From Pseudomonadales bacterium (lineage in GTDB: Bacteria > Pseudomonadota > Gammaproteobacteria > Pseudomonadales > Azotimanducaceae), in NCBI GenBank assembly GCA_012103505.1, contig WLWP01000001.1, positions 1,674,001 to 1,738,000 of the forward strand: a DNA stretch of 64,000 nucleotides, given 5' to 3'. The stretch's first letter is position 1. Each line of letters begins with the position of its first letter. Under the pieces are notes generated by a model, which saw only the letters and a list, made by a program, of their open reading frames with translations, was not told the origin of the DNA and did not search any database. The position numbers were made by a program, and so were the translations under genes. Below are positions 42,917-51,838 of the stretch, piece by piece.

Positions 42917-44701
42917 GTGGATAAGGCGGATCTCTCTTCTGGGTTTAGAATCGATCAAATCGAGGTCTATCCACTGCGCCATATGGTTGTTGTCGATTCG
43001 CTCGAGCACCACCTAGAACCCAAAGTAATGCAAGTTTTGCAGCGGTTAGCAAAAACCCCCAACAAAATCGTCACCCGCCAGGAGCTGCTCGAAGCAGTCT
43101 GGGCAGACGTGGTGGTCGGCGACGAAGTCCTTTCTCGAGCTGTCTCCCTCCTGCGAACAACGTTCAACGACAGCAGTACCGAGCCCAAATTCATTCGCAC
43201 AGTTCCGCGCCAAGGTTATCAACTCATTGTCGAGCCACAACCAGTCCAGCAACGAAAGAACCGCGCCTTCGAGATACTGTTGGGAGGTAGTTTTATCATA
43301 GGTTTGCTCTATCTGGTTGTGAGTGTTTGGTGGCCCACCGACAAGCCGCGCATCGCGATCCTACCGCCCGAGATTAGAGATGAAGCTCTCGGTCCCTTAG
43401 GAGAAGCCATCCGCGACCAAGTGTCTCTACAGGCCGTCGCGGTCTCGGAGCTCGATGTTTTAACTAAACGAGCTACGTTCGCAATTCGTGATCATCATGC
43501 AGACTTTGCGCGTTTTGCAGCGAGCGTTGATACCGATTATTTCTTAGATACTGAGCTGAAATTTGTAAACACTGATGACTACGTCGCCGATCTTGCGCTC
43601 ATAGCTCAAGATGGCCTCCACGTTGAGTGGTCCCATTCAGTCACGGCGAGTACAGAAGAGGAACTCTTGATCGTCATGCGAGGCGCAATTAGCGAGATGT
43701 TCACCGATTTCTTTGCAGCGACCGAATCACTCAATTCACCAAGAGCGCCTGAGACCCGAGCAACGACGGAACCTGCTTATCAACGCTATCTACACGCACG
43801 CCATCAATGGTCATTGCGTGGCAGCCGTCGCATAAACCGCGCGATCACCCTGCTTGAACAAGCGATAGAGCTTGACCCACACTTCGTCGGCGCACGCATT
43901 GCCCTGGCCCAGGCGTTCGCTCTACAGCCACTCTATACGTCCACGCCGTTAGCCACCGGCTTTGCCGCTGCAGAGCAAGTTCTTAGTGACCTTGAAGCTC
44001 CAAGTACTGAGCACCAAAACGATGTGATGACTTTGCGAGGATTCATGTCCCTCCGCCTGCGCCATCGGCAATCAGCGGAAGAACGCTTGCTTGGCGTCCT
44101 CGCCACTGACCCAACACACAGCCTGGCGAATTATTGGTATTCGATCTATCTCTGTTCAACTGGGAGATCGGATCTCGCGTTACCCTATATCCAAGCCGCA
44201 GCGGAGAGCGACCCATTGTCAGGGGTACTCCAGGAAAGACTGGCAACCACCTATATGTGGACCGGCAACTTGGACGCGGCGCAAACCCATTTCAAACTCG
44301 CGCGAGATCTTGGCTATGCCCCAGAGGGTGAACAAGCCAAGGCTTACCTGCTTTTCTTGGTAATGGCTAAGGAAGCTGAACAACTGCGCCAACATTTACG
44401 CGCTATGCAGCTGCCAACCGATTGGGTTACAGCTTTCACGGAGCAACTGTCAGATTCCACAGCGCACCCGTTGGCCACTGACTTGTCTCGACAAGGGTTC
44501 GAAACAGGCGATCTACCCGCGTCGTTACAGTTTGGGATCTGGGTCGTTTTGCGCCAAGAGGCTGAAGCGTTGGCGAGTTTCTCGTTGGATCCCAAATCAC
44601 CTGATATCGAGCTGTTGCTTTCCAGCTATTCAAGCTTTCTAAGAAGTTCTCCTATCTATTTGAATTTAATAGAGAAACTAGGGGTTTCGACGCCGCCCTA
44701 A
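42917..44701 (+). CDS. CadC-like winged-helix membrane regulator with TPR domain
   Basis: A 594-aa protein. Residues 10-110 form an OmpR/CadC-type winged helix (LEPKVMQVLQRLAKTPNKIV, TRQELLEAVWADVVVGDEVL, and FIRTVPRQGYQLI). One membrane helix follows near 120-140. The periplasmic part starts with a degenerate TolB-N-like module (PRIAILPPE) and continues with TPR-type helices (AITLLEQAIELDPHFVGARI). Such proteins bind DNA from the membrane and sense periplasmic signals. The start is GTG with AAGAGGG. Its TolB-like/TPR architecture echoes the TIR protein at 7.1-8.7 kb. Confidence 0.87.
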   Translation: MDKADLSSGFRIDQIEVYPLRHMVVVDSLEHHLEPKVMQVLQRLAKTPNKIVTRQELLEAVWADVVVGDEVLSRAVSLLRTTFNDSSTEPKFIRTVPRQGYQLIVEPQPVQQRKNRAFEILLGGSFIIGLLYLVVSVWWPTDKPRIAILPPEIRDEALGPLGEAIRDQVSLQAVAVSELDVLTKRATFAIRDHHADFARFAASVDTDYFLDTELKFVNTDDYVADLALIAQDGLHVEWSHSVTASTEEELLIVMRGAISEMFTDFFAATESLNSPRAPETRATTEPAYQRYLHARHQWSLRGSRRINRAITLLEQAIELDPHFVGARIALAQAFALQPLYTSTPLATGFAAAEQVLSDLEAPSTEHQNDVMTLRGFMSLRLRHRQSAEERLLGVLATDPTHSLANYWYSIYLCSTGRSDLALPYIQAAAESDPLSGVLQERLATTYMWTGNLDAAQTHFKLARDLGYAPEGEQAKAYLLFLVMAKEAEQLRQHLRAMQLPTDWVTAFTEQLSDSTAHPLATDLSRQGFETGDLPASLQFGIWVVLRQEAEALASFSLDPKSPDIELLLSSYSSFLRSSPIYLNLIEKLGVSTPP

Positions 44702-44791
44702 GAAACCCTAAGAAGTCTTAGCATCGCCCAAAGGACTTTTTTACCCTACTCGTCACACCATCGCCGTAAGCAAATTTGGCAAGGCGAGGAC

Positions 44792-45879
44792 ATGTTGAAA
44801 ACCTTCTTATCTCTACTCTTAGCGCTACAGATGACGGCTTGCGCGACAGTTATCCCTTATGCGCAAAAACCGTTAAGCGAACAAGAACGGAACTAGGGAC
44901 TGTGCTAGTGACACCTCAACACACCACAAAACCAAAGTCAGTGGGTGTAACCGATGGCAAGGGGGAAGGTATCGCCAAGGGTGCCGGAGGCGCAGCGCTT
45001 AGCTGGGCCGGTGCTTCTCTTTCAACTGGCGAGCCAATCACAGCGCTGGTTGGCCTCATGTTCACCCCAGTGGCGGCTGTGGGCGGGGCTATCTACGGCG
45101 GCGTTGTCTCTGACAAAGCCACCGATGTAACCGCTCAGAAAGCCATCCTTGACGACAACATCGCCACACTGCCAGCAGTATTTGACAGACAACTAACAAG
45201 CGAGTTACAGGCCATGAATTGGCTCACACACACACTTTCGGTAGAGCAAAAGCACGACTCAAAACTTGTCGTAGGACCAATCGAATTGGAGGCCACATCG
45301 AACGGCCCTAACAATGAGCTTAGCTTCACTCTAACAACCCACACCAAGCTCACCCGAGTTACCGGCAAAACACCACTATTTCAACGGACCTACAAAAACC
45401 ACAGCCGCGTCGAACCACTAAGAGATTGGACAACAAACAACGGGATCGAGATTGCCGCGACGATACAAGTTCTGGCCGAAAATACGGTCGCACAGATACT
45501 GGATGACTATTTCCGTCGATCCGCGCTCTCAGTAACACCACTATATCCAGTAAAGAAGGGTTTTTTTCGTGCCCCCCGCCTCGAGACGACGCAGCCAACT
45601 TTTCAGTGGGCAGTGCGAGATGCACGAAATGAGCTGGATGTCGAAGCGCTGAGTCACTTCGATGGCCTGCAGTTCGATCTCCGGCTGATTGACCAGAACG
45701 GTGTCATTGAGACGATCGAGTCTCTCAACGATCCCAGCCATACGGTCAAAGCACCTCTCGCAGGCTGTATGAACTATCGATGGACTACCCGCGCTCGTTA
45801 CCGGTCCATGCAACAGAGCCGCACGACGAGTTGGTCTCCAGAACAACGCTTTCGCACGCCATGCAACAGGAAGGGTTAG
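44792..45879 (+). pseudogene. Putative lipoprotein gene with a frameshift
   Basis: An ATG at 44792 (GAGGAC just before it) starts a lipoprotein signal, LKTFLSLLLALQMTACATV, with a lipobox Cys18, but this frame stops at 44894. The rest of the protein (TELGTVLVTPQ... to 45879) continues in another frame, as if one base were missing between about 44795 and 44893. The remainder has a Gly/Ala-rich, possibly membrane-associated segment (GKGEGIAKGAGGAALSWAGA and LMFTPVAAVGGAIYGGVV), then beta-rich sequence ending with several Cys/Trp. No slippery site is seen. Function unknown; third gene of the DUF3667/winged-helix cluster. Confidence 0.65.
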
Positions 45880-45894
45880 TTACCAAAGGGCACA

Positions 45895-45929
45895 AAAAAA
45901 CCGGCAGCGATCACCGCGGCCGGTTTTTT
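45895..45929. terminator. Bidirectional rho-independent terminator
   Basis: AAAAAACCGGC and GCCGGTTTTTT form an 11-base perfect stem around a 13-base loop, with T tracts on both strands. It separates the lipoprotein gene from the convergent aldehyde dehydrogenase. Confidence 0.92.
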
Positions 45930-45940
45930 ATTGCGCCAAG

Positions 45941-47362
45941 TTAGCTCAGTTTATTCATCACATCGCCGAAGAGTGTCTCATCATCTAGCAGCTCTTTAGT
46001 TTCCGCTAGCGGCTTGGATACCCAGGTCTCATTAATGAGATCACGCCACGAGATGTTGTTGTTCGTACCATTACCGCCCCATGAACCACAACCCAGCGAG
46101 AAGGTTTGACGCATACCGTTCCACAAGTTGCCGCTGTTTGAAGCTGCCTGTGGTTGGTTCACCATGACTCTCGAAGTTTTAGTCGAGTTGGCCAACTTCA
46201 TGATGTTCTCGTCGCTGTTTGAATAGATACCACAGGAGTGACCCTGACCTTGATATCCCTGGATGTTGTTTGTGAGTTCAATCGCATGGTCGATATCACG
46301 GGCTTTGTACAACGCCATGATGACCGACAGCTTTTCGCCGGAGAAGGGATGCTCGGGTCCAAAGCCGTCTTCCGGCACCATGTAGAACTCAGTACCTTCT
46401 GGAATCTCTACACCTGCCATGTCGGCAATCTTTTCCGCAGGTTGGGCAACGATCGCCGTGTTGAGGTGTCCCTCATCATCCCAGAGCGTTTTTTGCAATT
46501 TTGCTTTTTCTTCCTCAGAGACAAGATAACCGCCCTGCGCGGTTAGCTTTTCCGTCATATCCTCAAACACTTGATCAACGACAACGACTGAATTGTCTGC
46601 CGAACATGAGGCTGCGAGGTCAAGCGTTTTGGAGATACGGATCTTCTCTGCCGCATCATCAAGGTTGGCCGTTTCATCCACGGTGATGACGGCGTTGCCC
46701 ACACCGACGCCTAGCGCAGGTGTACCGGAAGAGTACGCTGCATTGACCATGGCGCCACCACCGGTTGCCAATACCCGATCACATTGCTGCATGAGTTCGT
46801 TGGTCAATTCCAACGTTGGTGTCTCTATACCCATAACGAGGTCCGCTGGCGCGCCCAGGGTCACTAGCGCATCACGCATGAGATCAACGATCTTTTTGTT
46901 GGTTAGTTTCGCCCTAGGATGTGGCGCAATGATGATGGAGTTGCGACCTTTTACAGCGTGTATGGCCTTAATAACCGGTGTCGCCTCGGGGTTGGTGGAC
47001 GGTGCGAGCGCCCCTATCACGCCCATCGGCTTGGCGATTTTTACGATGTTACGTTCTGTATCTTCCTCGAGAACACCCACAGACTTGTCATCGATGATGT
47101 CCATCAAGGTCGCGCGAGTTTTACGCTGAATCTTTAAGAACTTGCCGTCATAGTTGCCGAGCTCTGTTTCGTCGACCGTAAATTGCGCGATCTCCTCTGC
47201 CACGCCAGGACGAGCCACAGCCCAGACCATGCCTCGGATTAGCTCATCTACCTGAGCTTGTGAGTAATTCTCGATTTCCGCCTGCGCCTTGCGAGAACGC
47301 GCGACCAATTCCGCTATTTGGGCTTCAGGATTCTGACTTTGATCTACCACTTGTTCAGCCAT
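45941..47362 (-). CDS. CoA-acylating aldehyde dehydrogenase (SauS/EutE/AdhE-N type)
   Basis: A 473-aa enzyme that converts an aldehyde, CoA and NAD(P)+ to an acyl-CoA. It lacks the Glu base of hydrolytic ALDHs and shows the acylating-family signature: TGGGAMVNAAYSSGTPALGV, catalytic Cys253 in LAASCSADNSVVV, and SLGCGSWGGNGTNNNI near the end. Relatives act on acetaldehyde, succinate semialdehyde or sulfoacetaldehyde; the last is attractive given the sulfatase nearby, but no sulfonate genes are seen. GGAG precedes the ATG. A 53-bp gap from the SDR upstream makes them probable co-transcripts. Confidence 0.87.
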   Translation of the reverse strand: MAEQVVDQSQNPEAQIAELVARSRKAQAEIENYSQAQVDELIRGMVWAVARPGVAEEIAQFTVDETELGNYDGKFLKIQRKTRATLMDIIDDKSVGVLEEDTERNIVKIAKPMGVIGALAPSTNPEATPVIKAIHAVKGRNSIIIAPHPRAKLTNKKIVDLMRDALVTLGAPADLVMGIETPTLELTNELMQQCDRVLATGGGAMVNAAYSSGTPALGVGVGNAVITVDETANLDDAAEKIRISKTLDLAASCSADNSVVVVDQVFEDMTEKLTAQGGYLVSEEEKAKLQKTLWDDEGHLNTAIVAQPAEKIADMAGVEIPEGTEFYMVPEDGFGPEHPFSGEKLSVIMALYKARDIDHAIELTNNIQGYQGQGHSCGIYSNSDENIMKLANSTKTSRVMVNQPQAASNSGNLWNGMRQTFSLGCGSWGGNGTNNNISWRDLINETWVSKPLAETKELLDDETLFGDVMNKLS

Positions 47363-47415
47363 TGCTGTGTCTCCGATTCAATTGCACGAAATTCTAGCTG
47401 GTTTGGGGAAAATAA

Positions 47416-48216
47416 CTACTCTCGGTCTGGATCTGTAAAACCATAAGCTGCCGCGAGTTCTTTCACCGTATAGATTCCGCCGCTTCGCGCGATGACGTCG
47501 TCGTCTGCCGCAAGTGAGGCAACACATCGGCCGGAGAACCTCACCGACTCTGCCTCATTGGGATCCATCTGCATCTTGCCCTGTTCTAGCATGTCCAGAA
47601 TGAACTCGGTTTTCACCTTAGACGGCGATACCGAAACTGCTGTGACGTTGTGTTCTTTGAGCTCTACCGCAAAGTCTTGTGCCATGCGATCAACACCAGC
47701 CTTACCCACCCCATACGAAGCGCTGAATACATATTCTCGACCACCCCGCGAGGATATATTGACGATCAGGCCTTGTTTTTGGCGAACCATCAATGGCGCT
47801 GCAAAAACTGACGCGACATAGTAACCCCTCAGACCTACGCCACACTGATCATCCCAAACAGACACCGGATGCTCCCAGAAGCCCTTACCCATCGCCGGGG
47901 GGCTAGGGATCTGGTAGACATTGTTAACAAGAATGTCCAGCCGCCCTTGCTCATCATCAATGCGCTTAAACAGCGCCGCAACTTCTGTATCGTTATTGTG
48001 ATCGACCCGCACTGGGATGGCTTTGCCACCGAGTGCATCGGCGGAAATCTGTGTCGCCTGGAGCGTCATTGCGGCTGGTGGCTGTTCTTGGCTCTCCGTC
48101 CGACCCGTAAAGTACACGGTGGCACCCGCTTCGCAGAGTCCTTCGACTATGCCCTTGCCTATGCCCTTGCTCGCTCCAGTGACAACGGCAACTTTGCCGT
48201 GCAGATCTACGTTCAT
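47416..48216 (-). CDS. SDR-family oxidoreductase (DHRS1-like)
   Basis: A 266-aa short-chain dehydrogenase with TGASKGIG (13-20), VNNVYQIPSPP in place of NNAG, Ser155/156 in ISSRGGREY, and Tyr168-xxx-Lys172. The NNxY-type variant, a GR after strand 2 (FTGRTES, suggesting NADPH) and ISSRGG match DHRS1-like members. ACGGAGG precedes the ATG. It is first of a two-gene unit with the acylating aldehyde dehydrogenase, compatible with alcohol to aldehyde to acyl-CoA, though the direction is not shown. Confidence 0.88.
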   Translation of the reverse strand: MNVDLHGKVAVVTGASKGIGKGIVEGLCEAGATVYFTGRTESQEQPPAAMTLQATQISADALGGKAIPVRVDHNNDTEVAALFKRIDDEQGRLDILVNNVYQIPSPPAMGKGFWEHPVSVWDDQCGVGLRGYYVASVFAAPLMVRQKQGLIVNISSRGGREYVFSASYGVGKAGVDRMAQDFAVELKEHNVTAVSVSPSKVKTEFILDMLEQGKMQMDPNEAESVRFSGRCVASLAADDDVIARSGGIYTVKELAAAYGFTDPDRE

Positions 48217-48363
48217 AACACCTCCGTCAAATGAGGGGCGATCCTGCGGTATGGCTGTTAGCCGGTCAACTGCGGAGGCTCAAGCTAATCGACAATCCTC
48301 GTGCACCGCGAGTCGGTAAATGTCATAGAATCTCCCACCAACTGAAAACTCAATGGTCGATCA

Positions 48364-48963
48364 ATGGACGTACTGGAAGCGATGAATAGCTGCACGGCGA
48401 TGCGCTATTTTCAAGAAAAGCCTGTCGCCAAGGGCGAGATAGAAAAGCTCATCCATGCTGCAACACGAGCTTCAAGCCCAGGTAATAGCCAGGGTTGGGA
48501 GTTCCTAATCATCGATGACCCGGAAGTGAAGCGCGTCGTTGGTGAAAAAGTGCTGGCAGGTATGGGACCGTTCTTTGCTAACCGACCAACCAGTGACGAT
48601 GCCGTAGAAGAACGCATGTTAAAGGGCGCGGAACACCTTGCGCGGAACTTTGCCAAGGTTCCAACGTGGATCGTCTGTATGGCGCGCAAAGTTTATCCAC
48701 CCCAGGATCCCCAAGAATCGTTCATGCATTCAACAATCTATCCAGCAGCACAAAATCTCATCGTCGCAGCGAGATCCTTGGGAATCGGTACTTGTTTTAC
48801 GACATTTCCAGGTATGGCCGAGCCAGATATCCGGGAGCTATGCAAAGTGCCAGACGACCTGCACATGTTCGTCTACGTCGCCGTCGGCTACCCGGAGCGG
48901 AACTTCATGCCCGTCAAACGTAAGCCAGTTGCAGACGTCATCACTTGGAACACATACAGCTAA
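48364..48963 (+). CDS. Nitroreductase-family FMN protein
   Basis: A 199-aa flavin reductase-type protein. It starts with DVLEAMNSCTAMRYFQEKPV (the arginine region binding FMN) and has RASSPGNSQGWEFLII, then a C-terminal GIGTCFTTFPG. The family reduces nitro groups, quinones or enones with NAD(P)H; some remove halogens. The ribosome site is weak. The Rieske gene begins 13 bp later, so it may be a functional partner, possibly a reductase for the oxygenase or for an unsaturated product. Confidence 0.87.
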   Translation: MDVLEAMNSCTAMRYFQEKPVAKGEIEKLIHAATRASSPGNSQGWEFLIIDDPEVKRVVGEKVLAGMGPFFANRPTSDDAVEERMLKGAEHLARNFAKVPTWIVCMARKVYPPQDPQESFMHSTIYPAAQNLIVAARSLGIGTCFTTFPGMAEPDIRELCKVPDDLHMFVYVAVGYPERNFMPVKRKPVADVITWNTYS

Positions 48964-48976
48964 GTCGGCACTGCAT

Positions 48977-50206
48977 ATGAATGATCCAAAGAGCATCGCT
49001 GACTTACAGGCAAGAATGGCTTGGGAACAAGCGCGCCAAGAGCCGCCGTCAGACTTTCCTACGCTACCCCCTCTAGCACCAGGACGCTATACGAGTGACG
49101 CGTTCTATGCGTTAGAACAGGAGCACCTCTGGTCACAGGTTTGGCTATATGCCGCCCACGTGGATCAGCTGCCCAACGCCGGGGATTACCTACTGCTCGA
49201 TATCCCCAATCTATCTGCCTTCTTAATCCACGGCGCAGACGGTGAAATACGCGCGTTTTACAATGTTTGCTCCCACCGTGGAGCTCCACTAGTTCGGGAT
49301 AGCTCTGGTAATAACCAGAGCCTTCGTTGCACCTATCACCAATGGACCTACGACACTCGCGGTGACCTCATCGCTGTTATGGACGAACGTGATTTCCCCG
49401 CACCCTTTGACAAGAGCTGCCTCGGCCTGCAATCCATTCGCTGTGAACGCTGGGGCAATTGGTTTTTCGTTAGCGAGAACGACCACATTGAACCCTTAAC
49501 CGAATGGTTAGGAGTATTGCACGAAGAGTTTCATCAATTCGAGATTGACAAGCTACGTCCCGCCGAAATCAAACATTACGAAGTAGAGTGCAATTGGAAG
49601 TTAACCATGGATGCATTCTTAGAGGTCTACCACATAAACGGGATCCATCCCAAGACGGTAGGACCTTCGCTCGACCACCGCGGCGCCGTCATGGCGTTGT
49701 TTCCAAATGGTCATACGCGTATGACCTGCCCAACAAACACGAACCCCACTCAGGCTGGTAGCAAACAAATCCAGGAAGCTGGCGCAATGCCGAACATCGC
49801 TAACGGCGAAATCGCGAGCACATACCACGTATCGCACAACGTTTTTCCGAACGTCATAACTCCAACTAGCGGTAGCGCTCGCCAGTTCCTCATGTTTTGG
49901 CCGCTCACAAAAACACGGACACGTGTTGATGTCGTACATTTCGGCGCGGACTGGGGTAACGGCGAGAGGCCCAGCGGCTGGGACCCGTACTTAGACTTTT
50001 GGGAGGTGATCATGGCAGAAGATCTACAATTCCTTGAATGGCAGCAACGTGCAGTCTTGTCCAAAGGTTTCAAGGGCTATCGACTAAGCTATATGGAGCG
50101 CCGCATCTACTACGCACACGAAGCGATCGACCAAGCCATCGGGGTGCACCACATACCCGAGGAACTGCGGGCACAGCCTCTGCTCGCGCGATTTATTGAA
50201 CAATAG
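48977..50206 (+). CDS. Rieske non-haem iron oxygenase, alpha subunit
   Basis: A 409-aa terminal oxygenase. The Rieske ligands are Cys98-x-His100 (VCSHRG) and Cys118-xx-His121 (CTYHQW); the catalytic iron ligands are His219 and His224 (EVYHINGIHP). The open frame extends to 48638, but that part overlaps the nitroreductase gene in another frame and has no Rieske character. No beta subunit or ferredoxin is adjacent. It shares little local sequence with the oxygenase at 34.9 kb and is of more usual length. Substrates may be aromatics, amines or sterols. Confidence 0.9.
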   Translation: MNDPKSIADLQARMAWEQARQEPPSDFPTLPPLAPGRYTSDAFYALEQEHLWSQVWLYAAHVDQLPNAGDYLLLDIPNLSAFLIHGADGEIRAFYNVCSHRGAPLVRDSSGNNQSLRCTYHQWTYDTRGDLIAVMDERDFPAPFDKSCLGLQSIRCERWGNWFFVSENDHIEPLTEWLGVLHEEFHQFEIDKLRPAEIKHYEVECNWKLTMDAFLEVYHINGIHPKTVGPSLDHRGAVMALFPNGHTRMTCPTNTNPTQAGSKQIQEAGAMPNIANGEIASTYHVSHNVFPNVITPTSGSARQFLMFWPLTKTRTRVDVVHFGADWGNGERPSGWDPYLDFWEVIMAEDLQFLEWQQRAVLSKGFKGYRLSYMERRIYYAHEAIDQAIGVHHIPEELRAQPLLARFIEQ

Positions 50207-50250
50207 TTATATCAAATATTAACTTTATCGAAGTACAGAAAGAGACAAAT

Positions 50251-50607
50251 ATGCAAATAACACGAATCTACACAGGTGACGATGGTCGCTCCCACTTTGA
50301 AGATGTCGACATCGAATTAGAAGACTTAGGTGCGCGAGGACATATATCGCAGCCCTGGCCCGCGAGCTCAGTTATGTTCCGCACGGTCGAAGGCGACTAT
50401 CACCTCGATTTTCACACCGCACCGCGGCGTCAGCTAGTGGTAAATCTCGTTGGCAGTGTCGACATCGAAACAGGCGATGGCACCGTACGCCGAATGGGGG
50501 CGGGCTCGATTCTGTTGGCGGAGGACACCACCGGCCAAGGTCATATTTCTCGTGCGGTGGCAGGCGAAGCCAGACAGTGTCTATTCATTCCTCTGGAAGA
50601 GCGTTAA
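50251..50607 (+). CDS. Small cupin-fold protein
   Basis: A 118-aa single-domain beta-rich protein. RQLVVNLVGSVDIETGDGTV followed by RMGAGSILLAEDTTGQGH has the strand-turn-strand rhythm of a cupin, with His residues near both motifs. It is 44 bp after the Rieske gene and probably in its transcript. It could be a ligand-binding accessory protein or an isomerase. Convergent with the CoA-transferase at 50627. Confidence 0.75.
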   Translation: MQITRIYTGDDGRSHFEDVDIELEDLGARGHISQPWPASSVMFRTVEGDYHLDFHTAPRRQLVVNLVGSVDIETGDGTVRRMGAGSILLAEDTTGQGHISRAVAGEARQCLFIPLEER

Positions 50608-50626
50608 TAGTCTGAAGCGAACTCGA

Positions 50627-51838
50627 TTACTTTAAGGCGTCCTGGTCCAGCTCGGCGATTTCACTGTCCGACAACCCTAGCCAGTCGCCTAAAATCGCCT
50701 CATTGTCTTCGCCCAAAGCCCGAACGCGCTCGTACTGATCGCACGGTGTTGAGGCAAAGTGAATCGGCAACCGATCCGCCCAGGTCTGTCCAATCTCAGG
50801 ATGTGCGTCGGCAATTTTGTGTAGAAAGTCGGTGCGCTCAAGCTGTGGATCTCTCTCGGCAAGGTCGATCCCATTTTGAACCACGCCTGCAGGTATACCA
50901 GCCGCTTGGCAACGCGCCATTAGTTCGTACTCGTCTTGACCCTCCGTCCACGCAGCAATTTGAACGTCCAATGTCTCGGAGTGCTCGTAGCGGGACTCGA
51001 CCGACCCAAATACAGCCGCGTTCGCCCACTCTGGATTGTCCATCAGTTCCTTGAGTGCAGACCACTGCTCTTCATTCGAGCAGGCAATAGCAAGCCAACG
51101 CTGATCTGCCGCTAACGCCGTCACTGTTCCACATTGATAGACTCCGTGAGGCGCAACTTTATCGTAGGGTAATTTGTTACCAACTGCGGTAGCCGCCCGT
51201 CCGTTACTGAATAGATCCATCAACGAAGGTCCAGCGAAGTTCACTCCGACCTCAAACTGAGAAATATCGATGCGCTGTCCCCGTCCGGAACGTCGCCTGC
51301 TCTCTAGCGCAGCAAGGATAGCCACAGCACCATGCAGCCCTGCTTGGTGGTCGTTATAAGAAAATCCAATCCCTATATCCTCCCTACCCGGAACACCGGT
51401 CAAACTGGTAAGGCCACTAACGGCATGTATGGTGGGCGCGTAGGTAACGAACTTTGACCAAGGTCCCGAATCACCCATACCCGACATTTGTACGTAGATA
51501 ACACCCGGATTAGATTCCCGCACCGCGTCATAGCCAACATGCCAACGATCAAGAACCCCGACGGAAAAATTGTCTATGACAACATCTGCCGTTTCTGCCA
51601 GCCGACGACAGATCTTGCGCGCTTCATCATTCGCCATGTCCAAAGCAAGCGCCCGTTTGTTTCGATTCCACATAATGTAAAACGGGTGTTCTGGTGCGTT
51701 CGACGTCAGCGCGCGGGATTCGGAATTTATCTTTACGACGTCAGCACCGAGGTCACCCAAAACGCGGGTCGCGAACGGACCTGCAACAACGTGAGTGAAA
51801 TCCAAGACTTTGAGTCCATCGAGTGGTCGGTTACTCAT
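50627..51838 (-). CDS. CaiB/BaiF CoA-transferase, non-catalytic-type subunit
   Basis: A 403-aa class III transferase with LKVLDFTHVVAGPFATRVLG and GADVVKI. Ungapped alignment with the other transferases over 24 residues starting at GPWSKF puts Ala134 where the CoA-bearing Asp should be (TYAPTIHAVSG). It overlaps the next upstream transferase gene by eight bases, and that partner keeps its Asp. The likeliest reading is a heteromeric enzyme with one catalytic subunit, as in the two-gene BbsEF benzylsuccinate CoA-transferase. GGAGGG precedes the ATG. Confidence 0.88.
   Translation of the reverse strand: MSNRPLDGLKVLDFTHVVAGPFATRVLGDLGADVVKINSESRALTSNAPEHPFYIMWNRNKRALALDMANDEARKICRRLAETADVVIDNFSVGVLDRWHVGYDAVRESNPGVIYVQMSGMGDSGPWSKFVTYAPTIHAVSGLTSLTGVPGREDIGIGFSYNDHQAGLHGAVAILAALESRRRSGRGQRIDISQFEVGVNFAGPSLMDLFSNGRAATAVGNKLPYDKVAPHGVYQCGTVTALAADQRWLAIACSNEEQWSALKELMDNPEWANAAVFGSVESRYEHSETLDVQIAAWTEGQDEYELMARCQAAGIPAGVVQNGIDLAERDPQLERTDFLHKIADAHPEIGQTWADRLPIHFASTPCDQYERVRALGEDNEAILGDWLGLSDSEIAELDQDALK

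Noticed and set aside
44795..44893. Programmed ribosomal frameshift in the lipoprotein gene
   Set aside because: No slippery heptamer or downstream structure was seen in the possible slip region; mutation or sequence error is simpler.
46593..47129. 178-codon plus-strand ORF, the longest shadow in the window
   Set aside because: It is antisense to the acylating aldehyde dehydrogenase, whose motifs are complete; Ser/Ala/Arg-rich low-complexity translation.
48638..48976. 113-codon N-terminal extension of the second Rieske protein
   Set aside because: It is the shifted frame of the nitroreductase gene; Rieske-family sequence begins at the ATG at 48977.
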